Assembly (NCBI GenBank): GCA_018000835.1
Contig: JAGNJD010000005.1
Location: 1 to 58,804 of the forward strand
Origin: Candidatus Goldiibacteriota bacterium
GTDB lineage: Bacteria > Oederibacteriota > PGYV01 > DSYL01
DNA length: 58,804 nt
Direction: 5' to 3'
Shown: positions 44,664 to 54,129 of the stretch, piece after piece
Position numbering within the stretch: the first letter of the stretch is position 1
How the letters are laid out: each line of letters begins with the position of its first letter
The notes under the pieces: model-generated
What the model was told of the DNA's origin: nothing
Seen by the model: only the letters and a program-made list of their open reading frames with translations
Database searches by the model: none
Position numbers and translations under genes: made by a program

Positions 44664-46910
44664 TTACCTTTTTATCTGGTTTAATGATTGCAAAATTCTT
44701 TCGTCGCCGGGATTTATTTTTAACGCCTGTTCATAAACATTAATTGCTTCTTCTTTGTTTTTCAATAATACGTATAATTTTCCAAGGTTTAAATATCCTT
44801 CTACGTAATCAGGCCTTAATTCTATGACTTTTTTAAACATTTCCGTGGATTCTTTAAGCATATTCAGATTAAAATAGATTATCCCGAGATTACTATAGGT
44901 CGATGCCTGCGTCACGAAGTCACCATGCCATTGCGGCTTTGAAATCGCCTGTTCATAATACGTTTTTGCTTCATTTAGTTTATCAGGCCCCTGCAACATG
45001 TATGTATATCCTATGTAACTTAAAGGAACTGCATAATCGGGATAAAGTTCGCTGTATCTTTTGCATAAATCAATTGCTTTGTCAAATGCTCCTATATTGA
45101 TATACACCGTTGCGAGGTCAAGTCCGAAATATGCGTTATTGGGGTCTCTTTTTATGGCTTCATTATAAAACTCTATTGCTTCCCTAAATTTTGATCTGTC
45201 AAGCAATTCCCCGTATGCTTTGTATACCCTTGCTACGTTATTATAATTATAACCATTCATCTTGTTTAACTTGATTGTATTGTTATGTATCTTTAATGCC
45301 TCATTAATGTAAAAAAGTTTTTTTTCGGGGTTAGGTTCTTTTCTTATTATTTTTTCATAACCAATTCCGTATTTAACCCAGTAAATTTCCCGCATGGGAT
45401 TAAATTCCACAGCCTTTGCATAATAAGGAATGCAGTATTCTTCCTTATCGGTTGAGACGGCAATGTTCCCGATTTTAAAATACAGATCCGCGGTCCAGTA
45501 CCTTGCAAATAAAACCTGTAAAACAACAAAGATAATCAATGTCATTCCGTATAATATAATTTTATTTTTTTCAATAAAATTCCGGCTTATGTCAAACATC
45601 CGGTATTTTTTATTCGTAGTCTCCTGGGAACAAATAATTGAAAGCGAAAACCAGAAAAACGAGCCATAAGCAACCACCGTATAGTTAAATAATCCCTGGA
45701 CGTAAAACGCAATTACCGCCATAAAAAAACCAAAAATTAAGTATCTTCTCGTTATGTCCTTTTCTCCGAAAATAAGATTAAACGACTTTTTTAAAAAGGT
45801 AACAAACAACAATAAATAAAATCCAAAACCTATGATGCCCTCAGTTGAAAGTATCTGTAAAAAAACGTTGTGTGCTTTTTCAGGCGTCCCATTCCATTCA
45901 AGCTGCCAGTATATCGGGAATCTATAGTAAGGAAAAATGACCTGAAAAGTATCAACTCCGGTTCCCAGTATTGGATTGTCTTTAAACATCATTAAAGCAC
46001 TTTTCCATATGTAAATTCGCGGGGTTAAAATAATGCCTTTAAAACTGAACAAACTTCTTGATCGCTCCCACAACGTCTGAAAAGCTTCCCTTACAATCGG
46101 TAAAAACAACGTCAGTATTATGGTTAAAGCAAAAAACATGAACCATATTTTATTTTTTGAAAATAATTCGTTTTCTTTTTTCCTCGCGTCCAGAAAAGTA
46201 TAAATCAAAATGAACAAAACGGTTACCAGAAAACTCAGAAATCCCGCTCTCGATTTTGTTAAAAATAAAACAACGATTGAAAAAATCAAAACAATAAGTA
46301 TAAAAAGTTTTCCTGGTGTCTTATCCGTAATAAAAAACAAAATAAAAATAATTGGAATGGTTTCTACGAGATATGCGGCAAGGAAATTTGGATTTCCGAG
46401 AGTAGAAAAAAAACGTTCAGGGCTGTAGGTTTCCGGGTTCCACTTGACAAAATCCCAGCCAAGATTTTGCGCCAGGCCATACAGGGATATGATAAACGTC
46501 GCTCCCAGTATGACGTAAACGTATTTAAAAACGTCTTTTTTCGTTTTAATAAAATTCGTCGCAAGATAAAAAAATAAAACATAATTGATTATCGTTATGA
46601 TACCTTCAAAATCCTCATAAACTCCGTAAATTGAAACTGTCCTGTTTTTCGTTATGATCGTAGCCAATATTGACGCTAAAAGAAAACCTATAACCGGAAA
46701 ATCAAGAACGGTTTTTCTTACGATTATTTTTTTTTCAATTAAAAATATTAACAGCCACAACCCAACGGAATAAAAAGTAAAAAATCTGAACACAAACATT
46801 TTGTTTATTTCAAAAACGTCGTTTGTCCTTGTAAAAAAAATTACGGGGACGATAAAAACAATGGCCATAAGAGATAATTCAATGCTTTTCTCAAAATATT
46901 TTTTTAACAT
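44664..46910 (-). CDS. O-antigen ligase-like membrane protein with C-terminal TPRs
   Basis: A protein of 748 residues. The first 440 contain about 12 membrane helices with a Wzy_C/O-antigen-ligase core. Its periplasmic loop FFSTLGNPNFLAAYLVETIP and the HNVFLQILSTEGIIGFGFYLLLF segment, carrying the conserved His, are typical. The last 280 residues are TPRs (NAYFGLDLATVYINIGAFDKA and onward). Such Wzy-TPR fusions attach or polymerise surface glycans, or glycosylate proteins such as pilins. A pilin gene lies directly upstream (101-base gap), so pilin glycosylation is a reasonable but unproven guess. Confidence 0.85.
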   Translation of the reverse strand: MLKKYFEKSIELSLMAIVFIVPVIFFTRTNDVFEINKMFVFRFFTFYSVGLWLLIFLIEKKIIVRKTVLDFPVIGFLLASILATIITKNRTVSIYGVYEDFEGIITIINYVLFFYLATNFIKTKKDVFKYVYVILGATFIISLYGLAQNLGWDFVKWNPETYSPERFFSTLGNPNFLAAYLVETIPIIFILFFITDKTPGKLFILIVLIFSIVVLFLTKSRAGFLSFLVTVLFILIYTFLDARKKENELFSKNKIWFMFFALTIILTLFLPIVREAFQTLWERSRSLFSFKGIILTPRIYIWKSALMMFKDNPILGTGVDTFQVIFPYYRFPIYWQLEWNGTPEKAHNVFLQILSTEGIIGFGFYLLLFVTFLKKSFNLIFGEKDITRRYLIFGFFMAVIAFYVQGLFNYTVVAYGSFFWFSLSIICSQETTNKKYRMFDISRNFIEKNKIILYGMTLIIFVVLQVLFARYWTADLYFKIGNIAVSTDKEEYCIPYYAKAVEFNPMREIYWVKYGIGYEKIIRKEPNPEKKLFYINEALKIHNNTIKLNKMNGYNYNNVARVYKAYGELLDRSKFREAIEFYNEAIKRDPNNAYFGLDLATVYINIGAFDKAIDLCKRYSELYPDYAVPLSYIGYTYMLQGPDKLNEAKTYYEQAISKPQWHGDFVTQASTYSNLGIIYFNLNMLKESTEMFKKVIELRPDYVEGYLNLGKLYVLLKNKEEAINVYEQALKINPGDERILQSLNQIKR

Positions 46911-47011
46911 TCATTTGGCTCCTCAAAAAATTAAAAAACGCGGATTTTTTAGCACACTTTCGTGTCATCATCAGAATAAAAGAAAATTTTTACTTAACTT
47001 TAATGCTCACA

Positions 47012-47452
47012 TTAATAAGTATAATAAACGTTGCCTTTTATGTCGCGGGCAATTGAATTAATGTAAATTTTTCCATCTACTTTGTTATAAAACCATCCTT
47101 TACCTTTTGTCTCTGGAATTACGTTTGCAATGCTGCTTACGGTAATAGAATTGCCATAAGGTGAATCAGAGCCAAAAGGATATTTTGATTTTACGTATGG
47201 AACCTCCATCAGATTTTCTTTTAATCCGGGTTCTACAGATGGGTCTATTGAGTCCGGATATGAAAGGTAAGTAGCATAATAAACAGTAACTGTCGTTCTT
47301 AAAACCGACAGATTCCCCAGAGTTGCAGCAAGATTTGATTTTTCAAGCGAATCCATGTATTTAGGAACTGCAATTGCTGCAAGGACGCCAATTATAGCCA
47401 CTACTATAAGTAGTTCAATTAGCGTAAACCCTTCGTTTTTCCTGATAAACAA
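47012..47452 (-). CDS. type IV pilin/type II pseudopilin
   Basis: A protein of 146 residues with a class III signal: six-residue leader, Gly at the cleavage point, then FTLIELLIVVAIIGVLAAIAVP and Glu5 of the mature protein. The helix continues through MDSLEKSNLAATLGNLSVLRTTVTVYY. The C-terminal half has no Cys pair and ends VDGKIYINSIARDIKGNVYY, which resembles GspG-type pseudopilins. It has its own short unit between glyA and the O-antigen ligase-like gene. It could form thin pili or part of a secretion pseudopilus. The processing peptidase is not in the window. Confidence 0.9.
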   Translation of the reverse strand: MFIRKNEGFTLIELLIVVAIIGVLAAIAVPKYMDSLEKSNLAATLGNLSVLRTTVTVYYATYLSYPDSIDPSVEPGLKENLMEVPYVKSKYPFGSDSPYGNSITVSSIANVIPETKGKGWFYNKVDGKIYINSIARDIKGNVYYTY

Positions 47453-47465
47453 TCTACCCTCCTCT

Positions 47466-48713
47466 TTAATTTTTATAAACCGGAAATTTATTGCAAAATG
47501 CTTTGACTTCTTCTCTTATCTTATTTCTGATTTCCGCGTTATCAACGTTTTTTAATACCCTATCCATCCATTCTGCAATTTTTTTGATACCATCTTCTTT
47601 TATTCCACGTGCCGTAATGGCAGGCGTCCCAATTCTGATACCGCCGGTTATGGTTGGTTTCGTCGTATCAAACGGGACTCCATTTTTATTTACAGTAATC
47701 CCTGCTTCTTCAAGTGCCGCTGCGGCATCTTTACCTGATACGTTATTGGGCCTGAGATCTACGAGTATCATGTGACAATCAGTCCCACCGGTTAATACTT
47801 TGTAGCCTCTGGTCATCAATTCAGATGCCAGTAATTGCGCATTTTTTAACACCTGCTTCTGATATTCCCTGAATTTATCCGTCATTGCCTGATGAAAACA
47901 AATTGCCTTTGCAGCAATGACGTGCATAAGCGGCCCGCCCTGTAGTCCCGGGAAAACTGCTGAATTTATCTGTTTGGCATATTTTTCCTTACATAATATG
48001 AGACCGCTTCTTGGTCCCTTTAGCGTTTTATGAGTCGTCGTAGTTACAAAATCGCAATAAGGAACAGGGTCAGGATATAATTTTGCAGCTATTAAACCTG
48101 CATAATGTGCTATGTCGGCCATCAGTAATGCTCCGACTTCATCGGCTATTTCCCTGAATTTTTTAAAATCAAATTGCCTCGGATATGCAGATGCTCCCGC
48201 AATTATCAACTTTGGTTTATTTTTTATCGCCAGATCCCTTATTTCATTATAATCAAGAAAATACGTTTCTTTATTAACTGCATAAGAAACTATTTTATAT
48301 AATTTCCCCACCAAAGATGCCGGGGCTCCGTGCGATAAATGTCCACCTGCTGCAAGATTCATTGAAAGGATGGTATCTCCCGGGTTCAAACAGGAAATAT
48401 ATACTGCCTGGTTTGCCTGTGAACCGGAATTAGGCTGCACATTTGCATGTTCTGCACCAAATAATTTTTTTGCTCTGTCAATGGCAAGTTGTTCTATGCT
48501 GTCACAGAAAGTAACTCCCTGATAGTATCTTTTCCCGGGATAGCCTTCTGCATACTTGTTAGTAAAAACCGAGCCCTGTGCCTGGAGTATCGCTTCATCG
48601 GCATAGTTTTCCGATGCAATCATAAGCAGATTTTCCTGGTTCCTTTTTATTTCATTTTTTATTATTTCCGCAACCTCTCCGTCAACCTTTTCAATATAAT
48701 TCGTAAAATCCAT
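47466..48713 (-). CDS. glyA: serine hydroxymethyltransferase
   Basis: A PLP enzyme of 415 residues that interconverts serine and glycine with one-carbon transfer to THF. The opening contains NLLMIASENYADEAILQAQGS. NKYAEGYPGKRYYQG and the PLP-lysine motif VTTTTHKTLKGPRSG are intact, as is PNNVSGKDAAAALEEAGI near the end. It feeds the folate pool also served by FthC and Fmt in this window. It is preceded by rpiB (16-base gap) and followed by the pilin gene. Confidence 0.97.
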   Translation of the reverse strand: MDFTNYIEKVDGEVAEIIKNEIKRNQENLLMIASENYADEAILQAQGSVFTNKYAEGYPGKRYYQGVTFCDSIEQLAIDRAKKLFGAEHANVQPNSGSQANQAVYISCLNPGDTILSMNLAAGGHLSHGAPASLVGKLYKIVSYAVNKETYFLDYNEIRDLAIKNKPKLIIAGASAYPRQFDFKKFREIADEVGALLMADIAHYAGLIAAKLYPDPVPYCDFVTTTTHKTLKGPRSGLILCKEKYAKQINSAVFPGLQGGPLMHVIAAKAICFHQAMTDKFREYQKQVLKNAQLLASELMTRGYKVLTGGTDCHMILVDLRPNNVSGKDAAAALEEAGITVNKNGVPFDTTKPTITGGIRIGTPAITARGIKEDGIKKIAEWMDRVLKNVDNAEIRNKIREEVKAFCNKFPVYKN

Positions 48714-48729
48714 TTATCAACCTCCATTC

Positions 48730-49176
48730 CTAAAATAATCTTGCTTCTATGTCTTTTATTTTATTTATCCGTTTTTCATGTCTTCCGCCTTCAAATTCGG
48801 TTTCAAGCCATATCTTTACGATTTCTGATGCAATCGCAGGTGCAACTATACTGCCCGGCAAAACCAGTACGTTTGAATTATTTTTTCTCTTTGCAAAATA
48901 AGCGGCATAAGTGCTGTCGCATAAAGCAGCAAATATTCCTCGTATCTTGTTTGCCGCAATGCACATACCAATGCCTGTCCCGCAAAATAAAATACCCCTG
49001 TCAAACGAGCCGGACAAAATTGCTTCGCATACTTTTAATGCATAATCAGGATAATCACAGGGTTCTTTGTTATAGGTTCCGAAATCCTTAAAATCAATCT
49101 TATTTACACTCATATATTTTTTTATCTCTTCTTTTAAAAACCAGCCTGCGTGGTCACTGCCCAGTGCTATTCTCAT
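48730..49176 (-). CDS. rpiB: ribose-5-phosphate isomerase B
   Basis: RpiB of 148 residues interconverts ribose-5-phosphate and ribulose-5-phosphate. The opening ALGSDHAGWFLKEEIKKYM and the catalytic Cys segment LFCGTGIGMCIAANKIRGIFAA are conserved, as is NVLVLPGSIVAPAIASEIVKIWL. It links xylose/xylulose metabolism with the pentose phosphate pathway. Its start overlaps the preceding hypothetical gene by 23 bases, and it lies directly upstream of glyA. Confidence 0.95.
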   Translation of the reverse strand: MRIALGSDHAGWFLKEEIKKYMSVNKIDFKDFGTYNKEPCDYPDYALKVCEAILSGSFDRGILFCGTGIGMCIAANKIRGIFAALCDSTYAAYFAKRKNNSNVLVLPGSIVAPAIASEIVKIWLETEFEGGRHEKRINKIKDIEARLF

Positions 49177-49774
49177 AATTTTTATCGTCCTTTATCAAAA
49201 ATTTATCCTCGTTTTCCTGGTTATATCTTTTAACCGCTCCCTGCGAAAAAATCATGTCATATAACCAGGTTCCGCCAAAAACAACAAGTCCGGAATAAAA
49301 AATTGCATGTTGTACGTTATAACTCTGGTTTTTTTCATCACCGGAAATCATTTCTGAAAAAGATACTGCCATCAGTATTAATGAAAGTATTTCGGCAGAC
49401 AAAAGCGTAAATCCCGTATTCTGGTCTTTTGCGTAAAAATGTCCCGCACCATGTATAAAAAATCCGGGAAACGCTGCCTTTTGCAGTGCTACGCCGGTTG
49501 AAAGAGGGGAAACGAGAGTCGTAACTTTTGCATCGTCGTTTGTAATGTAAACATCTTCCATCCAGTTTTTTGAAGTCGTCGTATGATTAATGCGTCTTAT
49601 TTCATTCCATGGAATTGATACTTCTATATTATTAAGTAATCTCAAAGTAACATAATACGAATCAAAACCAATGACGTCTGCCTCAAACGTCTGGTCGTCT
49701 TTTAATACAATTGTGTCCGAATGTAAATCAATAAATAAAAAAAACATTGCCATAAAACACATTATTTTACGCAT
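49154..49774 (-). CDS. membrane protein of unknown function with signal peptide
   Basis: A protein of 206 residues with a signal peptide (CFMAMFFLFIDLHS), then a small beta domain (IVLKDDQTFEADVIGFDSYYVTLRLLNNIEVSIPWNEIRRI) of the kind found in envelope proteins that bind nothing obvious. Two membrane helices follow (TGFTLLSAEILSLILMAVSF and AIFYSGLVVFGGTWLYDMIF). The segment AAFPGFFIHGAGHFYAKDQNTG resembles the short PG-x-GHFY motif of TM2-like and DUF5683-like proteins. The function is not known. The gene overlaps rpiB by 23 bases and is probably cotranscribed with it. Confidence 0.6.
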   Translation of the reverse strand: MRKIMCFMAMFFLFIDLHSDTIVLKDDQTFEADVIGFDSYYVTLRLLNNIEVSIPWNEIRRINHTTTSKNWMEDVYITNDDAKVTTLVSPLSTGVALQKAAFPGFFIHGAGHFYAKDQNTGFTLLSAEILSLILMAVSFSEMISGDEKNQSYNVQHAIFYSGLVVFGGTWLYDMIFSQGAVKRYNQENEDKFLIKDDKNYENSTGQ

Positions 49775-50021
49775 TTTGTCTCCAAAACTTTATTCTTTTT
49801 TTCAAAAATATCAAAAAAAATACAACCCCATTCAAATATAATGTTAATTATATATTATTTATAAAAAAAGTCAATTATGTATGTTTTTTTATGGCTTATC
49901 GTTTAAAAAAATGACGTAAATAATCTGTAAGGACAGAATTAAGTATGTATTCTTATGAAATTAAAAATTTAGAAATATTAAAAAAGTTTGATAAAAACAA
50001 TCAATTTGAATTTTTTTTGTC

Positions 50022-50041
50022 ATTCCTGCGAAAGCAGGAAT
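50022..50041. repeat. REP-type hairpin repeat with GAAA loop
   Basis: A perfect 8-bp stem ATTCCTGC-GAAA-GCAGGAAT. It matches the widespread proteobacterial-style CATTCCTGCGAAAGCAGG intergenic repeat. It lies in the 372-base gap (49775-50146) between the membrane protein and the GH9 gene. The rest of that gap is AT-rich and shows no gene. Confidence 0.7.
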
Positions 50042-50146
50042 CCAGCCTTTGTTTTGTATGGACAACCTTCACATGCCCGGTAAAAAAATATAAATTTATA
50101 TATCTTTTTTCAAATTATATATTTTATAAATCTTTTGATATTGTAA

Positions 50147-53100
50147 TTATCTAAGTATTATTATCTTATCCACCTTTGTTTTACAAATTTCCCCTTTTCT
50201 TTCTGCCTTTACGTAAAAATAATATGTGCCGTTTGCAAGGAATTTTAATTCCTTTGTTTCTATGATTGCAATCCCCTGCGTTGCAACTGCTACTGCCTGT
50301 GTCCCTTCATATTTTATTTCTTTTATCAATCTGTATCCTGACGTGTAAATCATGATTATTATTTTATCAACGTCCGTTTGTGCTATTTTAAATCCAATTC
50401 TTAATTCTGCATTTTTATCCGGGTTGACAGGATTTGGGTATGGTTTTACGTCCGTTATTTCCTGTTTTTCCGGCGTGCAGGTTGGTGTTAAAGTAAAAGT
50501 CTGCGTTATGGTCCATGTGGTTGAAGGGATTGTTGTTCTTGTCCGTGTGAAAGTCCATGTCAACGTCGGCGTTGATGTTCTTGTTGGCGTGTTTGTTACA
50601 GGCAGAGTCGGCGTATTTGTATTTGTTGACGTGCGCGTAAATGTCGGAGTAGACGTTATTGTCCATGACGGCGTTATCGTCGGCGTATTTGTTGGTGACG
50701 GCGGCGTTCCTGTCCACGTCTGCGTTATCGTTGGCGAGATAGAATGCGTCGGCGATACTGTTCGTGTCCACGTCGACGTTATGCTCGGTGTTGACGTCAT
50801 GGTGTTTGTCCTTGTTGCTGTCCTTGTCCACGTTCCTGTTGCCGTCTCTGCCCACGTCCTTGTCGGCGTCCCTGTTCCTGTATTTGTATAAGTAAACGTT
50901 TGTGATATTGTCCATGATGGCGTTATCGTCGGCGTATTTGTGGGCGACGGCGGTGTTCCTGTCCATGTCTGCGTTATTGTTGGCGAGATAGAATGCGTCG
51001 GCGATACTGTCTGCGTCCACGTTGAAGTTATACTCGGCGTTGATGTCATGGTGTTTGTCCTTGTTGCTGTCCTTGTCCACGTCCCTGTTGGTGATGCAGT
51101 ATAAGTCGGCGTTGCCGTGAACGTGCTTGTTACCGGCGTATTTGTCCGCGTTGCCGTTTCTGTCCATGTTCTTGTCGGCGTCCTCGTTCTTGTATTTGTA
51201 TAAGTAGACGTTTGCGATATTGTCCATGACGGCGTTATCGTCGGCGTATTTGTTGGTGACGGCGGCGTTCCTGTCCACGTCTGCGTTATCGTTGGCGAGA
51301 TAGAATGCGTCGGCGATACTGTCTGCGTCCACGTTGAAGTTATACTCGGCGTTGATGTCATGGTGTTTGTCCTTGTTGCTGTTCTTGTCCACGTCCCTGT
51401 TGGTGATGCAGTATAAGTCGGTGTTGCCGTGAACGTGCTTGTTACCGGCGTGTTTGTCCGCGTTCCTGTTCTTGTCCACGTCGGCGTTACCGTCCGCGTC
51501 ATCGTTCCTGTCCCTGTTGCCGTTGCTGTCCGCGTGCTTGTTACCGGCGTGTTTGTCCGCGTTCCTGTTCTCGTCCACGTCGGTGTTACCGTCCGCGTCA
51601 TCGTTCCTGTCCCTGTCGGCGTTGCTGTGAACGTGCTTGTTACCGGCGTGTTTGTCCGCGTTCCTGTAAACGATATTGTTCTAGTTGGGGTTCGTGTAAA
51701 AGTATTTGTAATCGCCGGCGTATTTGTTCGTGTCCACGTAGGTGTCATCGCAGTTGTTCTTGTCCATGTAGGCGTTCTCGTTCTCGTGCGTGTCGCCGTC
51801 CCACCCGTCGGGCACCCATTAGAGCCAGTGCAGGGATCTATTCCTGTATTTGCATCCTGAGTTGAAGCACTTGTGTATTCACATACCATAGTTCCGTTTT
51901 CATATAAAGTATATGACGGCTCATTTACGTAAGAAGTCCACGTGCTTAACAACCTCGTATAATCATCGCATTCTGCGTCCAACTGGCTCCAGTCAGACGT
52001 CCTTACAATCCCATCCATATATAAATACCCGCCATTTGCAGGTATGTTCGGGCCGCCTGAAAAACTTACAGTCACATATTTATTTGCAGACCTCCCGCCA
52101 TACGTGCAGGTAGAACCTATTGACGTTTCCGTTGATGAAACCGTTGAAAACGTTCCCTGGTCCGTGCCTGAAGAATTATAAACCCGGCCGTCGTATTTTT
52201 CCACCGTCGTTGTTTTGCTCGTATTAAGCCATACCCGGACCGTAACGTTTGCAATAGGAATTGCCACTGTATCCCAGTTTGTTATTTTTACTTTCCATTT
52301 GATTCCGTTTTCCGAACAGGAACCATTTCCCGATGAATTCATCACTTCAAAATTAAGTTTATGTGTGGGTGGTGGTATAGGGGTTATTGTCGGTGTCCTT
52401 GTAATTGTTCCTGTAAATGTTCTTGTAAAAGAAAGGTTTGGAGTAGGTGTCCTGGTAGGAGTTGAAGGATTTACAACAGATATAATTCCCGCTATTGCAC
52501 CAACCAGTCCTGCATTATAATCTACTCCAACTTCATTTGATACATAATCATCTATTCTATCATTATAATTGCTGCACGATGATTGCGGTCCACCAACTAA
52601 TGCACCTTTCAATTGATGTGCATATGGGATTGAACCAGGATTTGAATTTTCCGTCTGCCAGTCAGTATCAGCAGTTGATGTTTTTCCAAATGCAGCCCTG
52701 TGATGCGGATGCTGCACAGAGCCGGCTGATGGATAATCTGGATTAGTATAACCAATCACAAAAGATCTTCCTTCGGGACAATTCGGAGAACCGGAAATAG
52801 TTCCATGTGTTCCAAGTATAAAATCAATATTGCTTTTTGCAAAATTATAAGAATTTGTGTCTCCTGAAATTTTATGATAAAGCATAGCAACAAAAGCCAT
52901 ATTTGCAGCATAACGTAAACTTCCCCACTGTGTTAAAAAAGCATATTGTCCTATACCGCAGGTAACCATTTTCCCCCTATAATAATTTACTTCTTGTTGC
53001 ATTCTTGTTGAATATTTACTATCGTTTGTTTCAATATATAATTCATAGTTTGCGAGCATTTCTGTATGATCATAGCATAAAGCCCATGAACCAGGCCCCT

Positions 53101-53950
53101 GAAAATTGCTATCATCACCATATTGTATGCCTTTGGTTCTGTATGTAGATTCTGGAGATCCCCTGAACTTTGACGCACGATAAATACACATAGCACCCCA
53201 CGCCAAATCATCTGCCCAGTTAGCAGCTCCATAATATCCTTGTCCTGTTACAACATTATGTGTTGCATCGCCTATAGCAAAATATTGCTTTGCTTTGTTA
53301 AAACAATTTGTAGCATAAGTTGCATCATACGGCTGATAAGCAATTGCCATTAAAGCAAGTGCTGCCGCTGCATCGCCTGCAACGTTTGAACCACCTGACG
53401 TTACGGAATAAACAGGCCTGCTTCCGTCTTTTTCGCCGCCTTCAGTAACGTTATACGTAGTTGAATAATAAGCAGGCTCGCACATGTGTTTGTGGTCGTA
53501 ATCGCCATTGCCTTTTTGATAATAAAATCTTGTGCCATCGCATGCTTTTATCAGCCAGTCTGTCATTATTTTTACTTCATCCAGTATGTCAGGTATTCCA
53601 TTTGGACTGCCTGATGAATTTGCCTGTGAATAATTGTCTTTATACGATGCCGTATATGCCAGATATCCTTCAAGTAATGCTCCTGCAGAATATGGGGCTG
53701 TCTGACCAAATAAAACATGATCACCGCAATCATGCCATCCACCCGTTAAATCAATTCCCTGTGCCTGTCCGTCTTTTACATGGCATGCACCATGACACCA
53801 GGAATTGGTATTACCGCATCTTTGTGCTCCATAAAAATATGTGGTCAGATATAATGCATTTACGTAATCATGGGCAGAAAAAAGTTTAGCGTTTAAAGAT
53901 AAAAAGAAAAAAAGGGGTAATAATACTATTTTTAAATATGTTTTATTCAT
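50147..53950 (-). CDS. secreted GH9 endoglucanase with CBM3-like module, Thr-rich linker and sorting-like terminus
   Basis: A protein of 1267 residues. In order: a signal peptide (1-25); a GH9 catalytic domain with GGWHDCGDH (70-78; catalytic Asp residues), HPHHRAAFG and NEVGVDYNAGLVG with the catalytic Glu; and a short Pro/Thr linker. A CBM3-like beta-sandwich (about 527-713, MNSSGNGSCSENGIKWKVKITNWD) comes next, followed by about 440 residues of Thr-rich linker made of T-W-T-R-T and T-x-T-P units. A 106-residue terminal module, with YPNPVNPDKNAELRIGF and ending KVDKIIILR, completes the protein. It hydrolyses internal beta-1,4-glucan bonds of cellulose outside the cell. The signal peptide, linker and terminal module imply cell-surface or extracellular attachment. 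Confidence 0.92.
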   Translation of the reverse strand: MNKTYLKIVLLPLFFFLSLNAKLFSAHDYVNALYLTTYFYGAQRCGNTNSWCHGACHVKDGQAQGIDLTGGWHDCGDHVLFGQTAPYSAGALLEGYLAYTASYKDNYSQANSSGSPNGIPDILDEVKIMTDWLIKACDGTRFYYQKGNGDYDHKHMCEPAYYSTTYNVTEGGEKDGSRPVYSVTSGGSNVAGDAAAALALMAIAYQPYDATYATNCFNKAKQYFAIGDATHNVVTGQGYYGAANWADDLAWGAMCIYRASKFRGSPESTYRTKGIQYGDDSNFQGPGSWALCYDHTEMLANYELYIETNDSKYSTRMQQEVNYYRGKMVTCGIGQYAFLTQWGSLRYAANMAFVAMLYHKISGDTNSYNFAKSNIDFILGTHGTISGSPNCPEGRSFVIGYTNPDYPSAGSVQHPHHRAAFGKTSTADTDWQTENSNPGSIPYAHQLKGALVGGPQSSCSNYNDRIDDYVSNEVGVDYNAGLVGAIAGIISVVNPSTPTRTPTPNLSFTRTFTGTITRTPTITPIPPPTHKLNFEVMNSSGNGSCSENGIKWKVKITNWDTVAIPIANVTVRVWLNTSKTTTVEKYDGRVYNSSGTDQGTFSTVSSTETSIGSTCTYGGRSANKYVTVSFSGGPNIPANGGYLYMDGIVRTSDWSQLDAECDDYTRLLSTWTSYVNEPSYTLYENGTMVCEYTSASTQDANTGIDPCTGSNGCPTGGTATRTRTRTPTWTRTTAMTPTWTRTNTPAITNTFTRTPTRTISFTGTRTNTPVTSTFTATPTGTGTMTRTVTPTWTRTGTRTNTPVTSTRTATATGTGTMTRTVTPTWTRTGTRTNTPVTSTFTATPTYTASPTGTWTRTATRTNTMTSTPSITSTWTQTVSPTHSISPTITQTWTGTPPSPTNTPTITPSWTISQTSTYTNTRTRTPTRTWTETATRTNTPVTSTFTATPTYTASPTGTWTRTATRTNTMTSTPSITSTWTQTVSPTHSISPTITQTWTGTPPSPTNTPTITPSWTISQTFTYTNTGTGTPTRTWAETATGTWTRTATRTNTMTSTPSITSTWTRTVSPTHSISPTITQTWTGTPPSPTNTPTITPSWTITSTPTFTRTSTNTNTPTLPVTNTPTRTSTPTLTWTFTRTRTTIPSTTWTITQTFTLTPTCTPEKQEITDVKPYPNPVNPDKNAELRIGFKIAQTDVDKIIIMIYTSGYRLIKEIKYEGTQAVAVATQGIAIIETKELKFLANGTYYFYVKAERKGEICKTKVDKIIILR
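50468..51800 (-). repeat. Thr-rich linker with internal 250-312-bp repeats
   Basis: Within the linker three long copies of one unit recur near 50654, 50907 and 51217, with matching phase (SPTITQTWTGTPPSPTNTP-like peptide). Copies 2 and 3 are offset by 312 bp (104 codons) and are nearly identical. The short 6-nt periodicity of ACN-TGG and ACN-CGN codons also leaves long accidental open frames on other frames. It is evidently expanding by recombination. Confidence 0.85.
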
Positions 53951-53994
53951 CTATACTCCATTTTTACTTTATTGTTTATTAATTTTGACAACAA

Positions 53995-54023
53995 ATTATA
54001 ACAAAAGTTTCCAAAAAAATAAA
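53995..54023 (-). promoter_or_regulatory. weak candidate promoter of the GH9 gene
   Basis: On the minus strand: TTTATT (54018-54023), 17-base spacer, TATAAT (53995-54000). The -35 box is poor. Start near 53988, about 38 bases before the ATG. Confidence 0.4.
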
Positions 54024-54129
54024 GGCAGGGTTCCATAATATAAAACCATTCTTTATGCTTCTATAAAATTTATTGATTGGATGAACATCAATTAGAATGA
54101 AAGGATTGATATTTAAAATTATACTATCT

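Noticed and set aside
49945..50154. 69-codon plus-strand frame around the REP hairpin
   Set aside because: Low-complexity start, the frame contains the repeat itself (a common false annotation), and no ribosome site is seen.
50415..51578. Long open frame rich in Asp, Asn and His on the minus strand, overlapping the GH9 linker
   Set aside because: It is the out-of-frame reading of the 6-nt-periodic Thr/Trp/Arg repeats and has no start context or domain; the GH9 frame explains it.
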